This document shows, piece by piece, positions 6,291 through 12,770 of a stretch of DNA of 14,218 nucleotides; position 1 is the stretch's first letter, and each line of letters starts with the position of its first letter. A model generated the notes under the pieces. It worked only from the letters and a program-made list of their open reading frames with translations, did not search any database and was not told where the DNA came from. The translations under genes and the position numbers were made by a program. The stretch covers positions 1 through 14,218 of the forward strand of contig CALFUF010000129.1 in NCBI GenBank assembly GCA_937916405.1, read 5' to 3'. This DNA is from an uncultured Prevotella sp. Lineage in GTDB: Bacteria; Bacteroidota; Bacteroidia; Bacteroidales; Bacteroidaceae.

Positions 6291-8429
6291 ATGACATACT
6301 TTGCGCAATATTTTCCGATTACAGACCCAACACTGATATTCTTTGTCGTGTTGCTCATCATCTTGTTTGCCCCTATCATCATGGGTAAACTGCGCATCCC
6401 CCATATCATTGGTATGGTGCTCGCCGGTATGCTTATCGGGAAATATGGACTGAACATCTTGGAGCGTGACTCCTCCTTTGAGTTGTTCGGCAAGGTAGGA
6501 CTACTCTATATCATGTTCCTTGCTGGACTGGAGATGGACTTGGAGAGTGTGAAGAAAAACTCCAAGCGGTTCCTGATATTCGGATTGCTGACATGTCTTG
6601 TCCCACTTATCATGACCTATTTCATGGCGATGTGGCTATTACACTATTCGGCACAGGCTTCCTTCCTCTTAGGATGTATCATGGCATCCAACACACTGAT
6701 AGCCTATCCTATTGTAGGACGTTACGGACTACAGCGGAACTCAAGCGTGATGCTGAGCGTGGGGTCATCCATGATCTCCCTCTTCCTTGCCCTGTTGATG
6801 CTTGCGGCACTTGCAGCCTCTTATGGTGAAGACGCTGGTTTTACTTTTTGGATACTGTTCCTATTGAAGTTTGGAATCTTCTGTGGTGCAAGCATCTGGT
6901 TGATTCCTAAGCTTGCCCGCTATTTCCTGCGTCGCTATTCTGATGCTATCATGCAGTTTATCTTCGTACTTGCTGTCATGTTCCTCAGTGCCGCAGCATC
7001 GGAAGCCGTAGGTGTGGAAGGTATCGTGGGCGCTTTCATCTCCGGATTGATACTCAACCGATATATCCCTCATGTCTCACCTTTGATGAACCGCATAGAG
7101 TTTATTGGTAATGCCCTCTTCATTCCCTATTTCCTGATAGGTGTGGGCATGCTCATCAATATCGGCTCACTCTTCACTGGCTGGCACATGATCTGGATTG
7201 TACTGATGATAGTGTTCTTCGGTACCTTTGGGAAAGCGGTGGCGGCATATTTATCCAGTCTATTGTTCAGACTACCCAAATCTGCAGGCAATATGATGTT
7301 TGGACTTACCAGTGCCCATGCTGCTGGTGCCATTGCCATGGTCATGGTGGGTATGAGACTGGAGGTAAGTCCCGGTATCTATTTGGTGAATGACGAGATA
7401 CTGAATGGTGTCGTTATCATGATTCTTGTCACTTGTATCATCAGCTCCATGATGACTGCCCATGCCGCCCAACAGATTATCCTCCAAGAGAAGACGCATT
7501 TAAACACAGATGACAGCAAAAAGGATGACGAGAAAATACTGCTTTGCGTGAAATATCCGGAAATTGCCCCCCAGCTGTTGGATCTTGCTATTATGATGCG
7601 TAATCATCAACTGAACAGGGGTATCGTGGCACTCAATGTTGTATATGATGACAGCAACTCTGCTACCAACAGAGATAAAGGACTAAGACTATTAGAGCAA
7701 CTACAGCAACAGGCAAGTGCCAGTGAGGTAAAGATGCAGACTCAAGTGCGTCTTGCCACCAATATCGCCAACGGCATTAAACATTCATTCAGAGAGTTTG
7801 CCGGGTCTGAGATTATCATGGGTATGCACGTCCATACTGAGGTCAATCCCAAATTCTGGGGTGACTTCATACAGAGCCTATATAATGGATTGAATCGACA
7901 AATTATCTTAACCCGTTTTGTACAACCTCTAAACACCTTACGACGCATACAGGTGGTAGTACCTTCACGTGCTGAGTTTGAGCCAGGATTCCACCGATGG
8001 TTAGAAAGACTAAGTCGTATGGCAGAGAATCTGGATTGCCGTATCCAGTTTCATGGCCGTAACGAGAGTATGACATTAATTCGGGAATATATCAATAATT
8101 TCCATTCTGGAGTACGAGCAGAATACACCTATATGGCACATTGGAACGAGCTTCCTCGGCTAGCAGAGACTATCAGTGAGGATCATATGTTTGTCGTTAT
8201 CACAGCACGTAAGGGAACTATCTCCTACAAGAATGCCTTGGAACGACTTCCCAATGAACTAATGCAACATTTCTCCGGCAAAAACCTCATGATTATCTTC
8301 CCTGACCAATATGGTGATACGAAGGAGGAAAGCATGACATTCACAGAGGCACAACATCAGGAGGAGAGCAGTATTTATGGTACTATCCTCCACTGGATAA
8401 ATACTCATCGTACTCATCCAACTCATTAA
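6291..8429 (+). CDS. CPA2-family cation:proton antiporter with C-terminal cytoplasmic domain
   Basis: A KefB/NapA-like monovalent cation:proton antiporter for ion and pH homeostasis. About residues 1-390 form a dozen or so hydrophobic helices, with the family motifs F-L-A-G-L-E-M-D in an early helix and V-G-V-E-G-I-V-G-A-F-I-S-G-L near the middle. The remainder (about 405-712) is soluble, with alternating strands and helices such as I-L-L-C-V-K-Y-P and Q-I-I-L-T-R-F, resembling paired universal-stress-protein-like domains. I chose ATG 6291 (712 aa). The frame can be opened 7 codons earlier at TTG 6270, but that codon lies upstream of the -7 element at 6275-6282, so it would not be in the transcript. 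The mRNA is therefore probably leaderless or nearly so. It ends in a three-fold x-T-H repeat 4 nt before lolD. The transported ion cannot be told from sequence. Confidence 0.88.
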   Translation: MTYFAQYFPITDPTLIFFVVLLIILFAPIIMGKLRIPHIIGMVLAGMLIGKYGLNILERDSSFELFGKVGLLYIMFLAGLEMDLESVKKNSKRFLIFGLLTCLVPLIMTYFMAMWLLHYSAQASFLLGCIMASNTLIAYPIVGRYGLQRNSSVMLSVGSSMISLFLALLMLAALAASYGEDAGFTFWILFLLKFGIFCGASIWLIPKLARYFLRRYSDAIMQFIFVLAVMFLSAAASEAVGVEGIVGAFISGLILNRYIPHVSPLMNRIEFIGNALFIPYFLIGVGMLINIGSLFTGWHMIWIVLMIVFFGTFGKAVAAYLSSLLFRLPKSAGNMMFGLTSAHAAGAIAMVMVGMRLEVSPGIYLVNDEILNGVVIMILVTCIISSMMTAHAAQQIILQEKTHLNTDDSKKDDEKILLCVKYPEIAPQLLDLAIMMRNHQLNRGIVALNVVYDDSNSATNRDKGLRLLEQLQQQASASEVKMQTQVRLATNIANGIKHSFREFAGSEIIMGMHVHTEVNPKFWGDFIQSLYNGLNRQIILTRFVQPLNTLRRIQVVVPSRAEFEPGFHRWLERLSRMAENLDCRIQFHGRNESMTLIREYINNFHSGVRAEYTYMAHWNELPRLAETISEDHMFVVITARKGTISYKNALERLPNELMQHFSGKNLMIIFPDQYGDTKEESMTFTEAQHQEESSIYGTILHWINTHRTHPTH

Positions 8430-8436
8430 GCTCATG
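8400..8436. repeat. 9-nt tandem repeat across the antiporter-lolD junction
   Basis: Units AATACTCAT, CGTACTCAT and CCAACTCAT encode N-T-H, R-T-H and P-T-H. A fourth, degenerate unit beginning TAAGCTCAT carries the antiporter stop codon and supplies the A and T of the lolD ATG (8434-8436). Confidence 0.75.
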
Positions 8437-9153
8437 ATAACAACAGAAGGTATTAAAAAGAGTTTCGGCTCGCTAGAAGTATTAAAAGGTATTGACCTCC
8501 GCATCGATAAAGGCGAGGTGGTTAGTATCGTAGGTCCCAGTGGAGCTGGTAAGACTACTCTGCTGCAAATAATAGGTACTTTGGATCGCCCTGACGCAGG
8601 GTCTGTTATCATTGATGGCATTGACGTGGGACAATTGAACAAGAAGAAACTAGCGGATTTCCGCAATCAGCATATTGGTTTCGTATTCCAGTTCCATCAG
8701 TTACTGCCAGAATTCACGGCAATAGAGAATATCATGATTCCTGCTTTTATTGCTGGAGTTTCCCACCGGGAGGCAAAGAAACGGGCGCAAGAATTGCTCG
8801 ATTTCATGGGACTTACTGAACGGGCTAGTCATAAGCCGAACGAATTGAGTGGTGGAGAGAAACAACGCGTCGCTGTGGCACGTGCTTTAATTAATCGCCC
8901 TGCTGTCATACTTGCCGATGAGCCTAGTGGCTCCCTTGACTCTAAAAACAAGGAAGAACTACATCAACTCTTCTTCGATCTGCGTGACAAGTTTGGACAA
9001 ACCTTTGTCATTGTCACCCATGATGAACAATTGGCAAGCATCACTGACCGCACCATCCATATGCGTGACGGTCAACTAGAAAACCTAGAAAAACTAGAAG
9101 AACTAGATCAACTAGATCAACTAGAAAACCTAGATAAACCAGAAGAACTATGA
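8434..9153 (+). CDS. lolD: ABC transporter ATP-binding protein, LolD-like
   Basis: A 239-aa ATPase of the LolD/MacB type, which in other bacteria powers lipoprotein release from the inner membrane or related envelope transport. Motifs in order: Walker A G-P-S-G-A-G-K-T (34-41), Q-loop Gln86, signature L-S-G-G-E-K-Q-R (138-145), Walker B V-I-L-A-D-E-P (158-164), D-loop S-L-D and switch His196. All key residues are present. Residues 215-239 are an added acidic tail of three-residue repeats (x-L-E/D), beyond the usual domain end, produced by a 9-nt minisatellite. No permease gene is adjacent, so its membrane partner is encoded elsewhere, as is common in Bacteroidota; the Lol assignment is by sequence type only. 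It starts 4 nt after the antiporter stop and overlaps the next gene by ATGA. Confidence 0.87.
   Translation: MITTEGIKKSFGSLEVLKGIDLRIDKGEVVSIVGPSGAGKTTLLQIIGTLDRPDAGSVIIDGIDVGQLNKKKLADFRNQHIGFVFQFHQLLPEFTAIENIMIPAFIAGVSHREAKKRAQELLDFMGLTERASHKPNELSGGEKQRVAVARALINRPAVILADEPSGSLDSKNKEELHQLFFDLRDKFGQTFVIVTHDEQLASITDRTIHMRDGQLENLEKLEELDQLDQLENLDKPEEL
9073..9153. repeat. 9-nt minisatellite, 9 copies, lolD 3' end to next start codon
   Basis: Nine consecutive units with consensus (A/C/G)AACTAGA(A/T). Six of the first seven carry CTAGA in register and all are in frame, encoding Q-L-E, N-L-E, K-L-E, E-L-D, Q-L-D, Q-L-E, N-L-D, K-P-E and E-L-stop. The last unit, GAACTATGA (9145-9153), contains the ATG of the next gene (9150) and the TGA of lolD. 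Confidence 0.92.
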
Positions 9154-9776
9154 AAATCAAACTCGGCGACTATAACACCCTACGCATCGTCAAGAGCGTA
9201 GACTTCGGTCTCTACCTCGACGGTGGCGATGAAGGCGAGATACTGCTTCCTTCCCGCTATGTACCAAAAGGTGCCAAGGTTGGTGATGACATCAATGTGT
9301 TCGTCTATCTCGACCAAGACGAGAAATTGATAGCCACTACCCTCAAACCTCTTGCTAAGGTAGGTGACTTTGCCTGGCTGGAGTGTGCATGGACGAATGA
9401 ATATGGTGCTTTCCTCAATTGGGGACTGATGAAAGATTTATTCTGTCCTTTCCGTGAGCAGAAACAACGAATGCAGAAAGGACAACGCTATTATGTCTAT
9501 GTGATGGAGGATGAGAAAACCCACCGATTGATGGCTACAGCCAAAGTGGAACGATATCAGAAACACGATGGATACCAACGTGCCCTTGACTTCTCCGATG
9601 AGCTCTTACGCTACCTGCAAGAGAACGGAGGACATTGTGACTTAGGAGACAAGAGCTCTTCAGAGGATATTGCCCTGCGCTTCGGAGTATCTAAGAAAAT
9701 ATATAAAAAAGCAGTCGGCGACCTTTACCGCCGCCGACTGATTACTATATCTGATGAAGGGATTACCCTCATTTAG
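9150..9776 (+). CDS. CvfB-like S1 RNA-binding protein, short form
   Basis: A 208-aa cytoplasmic protein with two S1-like OB domains (about 5-65 and 70-135) and a C-terminal winged helix (about 145-208), in which G-D-K-S-S-S-E-D-I-A-L-R-F-G-V-S-K-K is characteristic of the CvfB/YitL family. Members I know are about 275-285 aa and have a third S1 domain before the winged helix. Here the second S1 domain (ending A-K-V-E-R-Y-Q) joins within a few residues to the helix G-Y-Q-R-A-L-D-F-S-D, so the third S1 domain appears to be missing without any frame break. CvfB proteins bind RNA and affect gene expression; the role here is unknown. The start ATG overlaps lolD (ATGA). The stop overlaps the asnS stop by 4 nt, and the asnS terminator lies inside this coding region. 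Confidence 0.82.
   Translation: MKIKLGDYNTLRIVKSVDFGLYLDGGDEGEILLPSRYVPKGAKVGDDINVFVYLDQDEKLIATTLKPLAKVGDFAWLECAWTNEYGAFLNWGLMKDLFCPFREQKQRMQKGQRYYVYVMEDEKTHRLMATAKVERYQKHDGYQRALDFSDELLRYLQENGGHCDLGDKSSSEDIALRFGVSKKIYKKAVGDLYRRRLITISDEGITLI
9705..9740 (-). terminator. Rho-independent terminator for asnS, inside the S1-protein gene
   Basis: On the minus strand a perfect 9-bp stem CAGTCGGCG/CGCCGACTG (9740-9732 with 9720-9712, 11-nt loop) is followed by C and then six T (9710-9705) and more A/T. It begins 33 nt after the asnS stop codon. On the plus strand there is no T-run, so it should act only on leftward transcripts. The same bases encode residues A-V-G-D-L-Y-R-R-R-L of the S1 protein. Confidence 0.8.
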
Positions 9777-11212
9777 AACTCTGCACTCTTTGGAGTACGT
9801 GGGAATGGGATGACATCACGGATGTTCTGCATTCCCGTCACAAACAGTATCAGACGCTCGAAACCAAGTCCGAAACCTGCATGGGGACATGATCCCCAGC
9901 GACGGGTATCAATGTACCACCACAGGTGCGTCATATCCATCTGGCGACGATTAATCTCACTCATCAGCTTATCGTAGCTCTCCTCACGGACAGAACCACC
10001 GATAATCTCACCAATCTGTGGGAACAGCACGTCAGTACCCTGCATCGTAGGACCAGGAGCCACAGCACCTTTATAACCTACAGAGCCGCCATCAGCTGTA
10101 TCTTGGTTCTGCTTCATATAGAATGACTTGAACGCACGAGGATAGTCTGTCATGATAACTGGTTTCTTGAAATGCTCCTCCACCAAGTAACGCTCATGCT
10201 CAGAAGCAAGATCATCACCCCAGTTGCAGGGGAACTCAAACTTCTTACCGTTCTTCATCGCCTCCTGTAGGATATTGATACCCTCAGTATAAGGAAGACG
10301 GACAAACGTTTCCTTCAGCACTCCCTCCAAACGGGCAATCAGTGACTTGTCAATCATCTGATTGAGGAAAGCTAGGTCGTCCTTACAGTTGTCAAGTGCC
10401 CAACAGACACAATATTTAATAAAGTCCTCCTCGAAGTCCATCAACTCATCCTGATCCATGAAGGCAACCTCTGGCTCCACCATCCAGAACTCAGCGAGGT
10501 GGCGGGGGGTATTAGAGTTCTCGGCACGGAACGTAGGACCAAAGGTGTAGATAGAGCCCAATGCGGTAGCACCTAACTCGCCCTCCAATTGTCCTGATAC
10601 CGTCAGAGAAGTCTGCTCGCCAAAGAAATCGTCATCATAGATAATCTTACCATTCTCATCCTTCTTCAGGTCATAGAGATTCTTGGTAGTCACCTGGAAC
10701 ATGTTGCCGGCACCCTCGCAGTCACTTGCAGTAATCAGTGGGGTATGGAAATAGAAGAAGCCATGCTCATGGAAATAGGTATGGATAGCCATCGCCATAT
10801 GATGACGGATACGCATTACAGCACCAAAGGTATTAGTACGGAGACGCATGTGAGCGTTCTTACGCATCACCTCAAACGACTGTCCTTTCTTCTGCATTGG
10901 ATAGGTATTGTCGCAAGCACCATAGAGTTCCAAACCTGTTGCCTGAATCTCACTGGTCTGTCCGGCTCCCTGGCTTTCCACCAAGGTACCCACTGCACAG
11001 ATACACGAACCTGTAGTCATCTGCTTCAATAGTTCCTCATCAAACTTGGCAGGATAGACAACGACCTGCACATTCTTGATGGTGGAACCGTCGTTCAGGG
11101 CGATAAAGTCTACAGCCTTAGAATTGCGATGCGTGCGCACCCAGCCCTTCACACATACTTCTTTTCCAAAATCAGTACTTTTCAGTACGTCAACTATCTT
11201 TGTTCTTTTCAT
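9773..11212 (-). CDS. asnS: Asparaginyl-tRNA synthetase
   Basis: A class II aminoacyl-tRNA synthetase charging tRNA-Asn. The 479-aa protein has an N-terminal OB-fold anticodon-binding domain (about 17-105, with V-K-G-W-V-R-T-H-R). The class IIb catalytic domain has motif 2 F-R-A-E-N-S-N-T-P-R-H (228-238) and motif 3 G-L-G-F-E-R-L (448-454, Arg453). The C-terminal I-R-D-V-I-P-F-P-R-T-P is the AsnRS form; AspRS would normally have a different insertion and ending. Its start follows rluB across a spacer made of heptamer repeats. It is the last gene of the leftward purB-rluB-asnS group and converges on the S1-protein gene, whose stop codon shares bases with its own (TTAG, 9773-9776). Confidence 0.95.
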   Translation of the reverse strand: MKRTKIVDVLKSTDFGKEVCVKGWVRTHRNSKAVDFIALNDGSTIKNVQVVVYPAKFDEELLKQMTTGSCICAVGTLVESQGAGQTSEIQATGLELYGACDNTYPMQKKGQSFEVMRKNAHMRLRTNTFGAVMRIRHHMAMAIHTYFHEHGFFYFHTPLITASDCEGAGNMFQVTTKNLYDLKKDENGKIIYDDDFFGEQTSLTVSGQLEGELGATALGSIYTFGPTFRAENSNTPRHLAEFWMVEPEVAFMDQDELMDFEEDFIKYCVCWALDNCKDDLAFLNQMIDKSLIARLEGVLKETFVRLPYTEGINILQEAMKNGKKFEFPCNWGDDLASEHERYLVEEHFKKPVIMTDYPRAFKSFYMKQNQDTADGGSVGYKGAVAPGPTMQGTDVLFPQIGEIIGGSVREESYDKLMSEINRRQMDMTHLWWYIDTRRWGSCPHAGFGLGFERLILFVTGMQNIRDVIPFPRTPKSAEF

Positions 11213-11213
11213 T

Positions 11214-11255
11214 AAACTATAAACTATGAACTCTAAACTATGAACTATGAACTAT
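11214..11255. repeat. 7-nt tandem repeat, 6 copies, filling the rluB-asnS spacer
   Basis: Six contiguous heptamers on the plus strand: AAACTAT, AAACTAT, GAACTCT, AAACTAT, GAACTAT, GAACTAT. Read in the sense of the genes this is A(T/G)AGTT(C/T). The array starts inside the rluB stop region (TAG at 11254-11252) and ends 1 nt before the asnS ATG, so the whole intergenic spacer is repeat. Confidence 0.92.
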
Positions 11256-12664
11256 TCGTAAGCACCCATTCTTAAACGGTCAACCTCCTCCTCTGTCAGG
11301 TAACGCCAGTCACCACGACGAAGGTTCTTCTTGGTCAGTCCTGCAAACTGTACACGGTCAAGTTTTGTCACCTTATAACCAAGACTCTCGAAGATACGGC
11401 GGACGATACGGTTCTTTCCTGAGTGAATCTCAACACCAACCTGTTTCTTGTCTACTGGATCAGCATACTGAATATCGTCTGCCTTGATGTCACCATCCTC
11501 TAATGTGATACCCTCTGCAATCTGCTGCATGTCATAAGCAGTCACATTCTTATCGAGATGAACATGGTAAATCTTCTTCTTCAAGAATTTAGGATGCGTC
11601 AGCTTAGAAGCCATATCACCGTCATTCGTCAAGAGAAGGACTCCTGTCGTGTTACGATCGAGACGACCAACAGGATAGATACGTTCAGGACAAGCACCCT
11701 TCACGAGGTCCATCACGGTCTTACGCTGCTGAGGATCGTCACTAGTTGTCACATAATCCTTTGGCTTGTTAAGCAAAACATAAACCTTCTTCTCTGGTGT
11801 AACAGGAGCATCGTGGAACTTCACCTCGTCAGTACGCAACACTTTGGTACCCAGTTCTGTTACAACCTGTCCATTGACGGTTACAACTCCAGCCTGGATA
11901 AACTCGTCTGCCTCACGACGGCTGCAAACACCGGCATTAGCGAGGAACTTGTTCAGACGAATAGGCTCATTGGGATCGTAGTTTTCCTCTTTATATTCTA
12001 TACGTTTCTTGAAACTATATTTTGCATTGGGATCATAGTCTGCAGTATGCTGACGATAGCCACTATGCTGTTTGTTATAACCACCCTGCTGGCGAGGCTG
12101 TCCATAACCGCCACGCTGCTGATAACCACCACGGGGCTGTCCATAGCCGCCACGCTGCTGATAACCGCCACGGGGCTGACCATAGCCGCCCTGCTGACGT
12201 GGTTGATAGCCACCACGAGGTTGGAATCCTCCCTCCTCACCTTCTGCCTGCTGGTTGTAACGGGGACGATAGCCACCTTGGGGCTGATAACCGCCACGCT
12301 GCTGGTAACCACCTTGCTGACGTGGCTGATAACCACCCTGCTGATAGTTGTTACGAGGACGATAGCCACCCTCGCCATTATTATTAGGATTGAAGCGGGG
12401 ACGATAGCCTCCCTGACGCTGTGGAGCGCTGCTTTGCAAACCAGCCCCAAAGCCTTCTGGGCGGAAGCCACCCTCTTCCTGATTCTGATTACGATTGTAG
12501 CCTCCCTGATTATATGGGCGCACCTGTTGATGAATACGTGGACGTGGTGAGCGTCCTGGTTTGTAACCTTGATAACCACTTGTTTGGTTTGTGTAGCCCT
12601 CACGGCCTGTAGCGTTCTGCTCTGAGGACTGTTCCTCTGTTTTCTTTTCGTTCTCTAATTCCAT
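11252..12664 (-). CDS. rluB: rRNA pseudouridine synthase, RsuA/RluB family, with Gly/Arg-rich leader
   Basis: Converts a specific uridine of ribosomal RNA to pseudouridine. The C-terminal half is the enzyme: an S4 RNA-binding domain (about 235-280, I-R-L-N-K-F-L-A-N-A-G-V-C-S-R-R) and the catalytic domain with G-R-L-D-R-N-T-T-G-V-L (333-343), Asp336 being the catalytic aspartate. Residues 1-230 are an unusual disordered leader rich in Gly, Gln, Tyr and Arg, with many G-G-Y-x-x-R units and a nearly exact 13-residue duplication at 159-184. Such RGG/YGG leaders are seen on this enzyme in other Bacteroidota and probably bind RNA. The exact target (RluB versus RsuA type) is not certain. The gene lies 106 nt after purB, and an 8-nt repeat array sits directly upstream of its start. 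Confidence 0.88.
   Translation of the reverse strand: MELENEKKTEEQSSEQNATGREGYTNQTSGYQGYKPGRSPRPRIHQQVRPYNQGGYNRNQNQEEGGFRPEGFGAGLQSSAPQRQGGYRPRFNPNNNGEGGYRPRNNYQQGGYQPRQQGGYQQRGGYQPQGGYRPRYNQQAEGEEGGFQPRGGYQPRQQGGYGQPRGGYQQRGGYGQPRGGYQQRGGYGQPRQQGGYNKQHSGYRQHTADYDPNAKYSFKKRIEYKEENYDPNEPIRLNKFLANAGVCSRREADEFIQAGVVTVNGQVVTELGTKVLRTDEVKFHDAPVTPEKKVYVLLNKPKDYVTTSDDPQQRKTVMDLVKGACPERIYPVGRLDRNTTGVLLLTNDGDMASKLTHPKFLKKKIYHVHLDKNVTAYDMQQIAEGITLEDGDIKADDIQYADPVDKKQVGVEIHSGKNRIVRRIFESLGYKVTKLDRVQFAGLTKKNLRRGDWRYLTEEEVDRLRMGAYE
12092..12190. repeat. 39-nt tandem repeat (2.5 copies) in the rluB leader
   Basis: Two copies of a 39-nt unit plus a half copy encode G-G-Y-G-Q-P-R-G-G-Y-Q-Q-R twice and then G-G-Y-G-Q-P-R (residues 159-191). 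The two full DNA copies differ at only about two positions, so the duplication is recent. Shorter related G-G-Y-x-x-R units fill most of residues 50-200. Confidence 0.85.
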
Positions 12665-12677
12665 AAATCTTTAGTTT

Positions 12678-12717
12678 TTTAATTCTTCAATTCTTTAATT
12701 CTTTAATTTATCAATTT
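12678..12717. repeat. 8-nt tandem repeat, 5 copies, upstream of rluB
   Basis: Plus-strand octamers TTTAATTC, TTCAATTC, TTTAATTC, TTTAATTT and ATCAATTT in direct succession, lying 14-53 nt upstream of the rluB ATG (12664). In the rluB sense they read approximately GAATTAAA. The rest of the 106-nt purB-rluB spacer has only a weak AGCC/GGCT hairpin (near 12738-12750) and no TAnnTTTG promoter, so rluB is probably expressed with purB. Confidence 0.85.
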
Positions 12718-12770
12718 AAAACAATTAGTCCGAAAGCCTCCCGGCTCCCTTTTGTGTTGTAAATACTTCA

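Noticed and set aside
12092..12190. Regular repeats as a possible CRISPR array
   Set aside because: Units are contiguous with no unique spacers and are in frame within rluB; it is a protein-coding tandem repeat.
11558..12550. 330-codon plus-strand frame opposite rluB, with a hydrophobic, repetitive product
   Set aside because: It is the complement of the Gly/Arg-rich repeat leader of rluB. The apparent hydrophobic repeats come from reading the repeat DNA backwards.
12738..12750. Terminator between purB and rluB
   Set aside because: The AGCC/GGCT stem is short and has no T-run after it on the minus strand.
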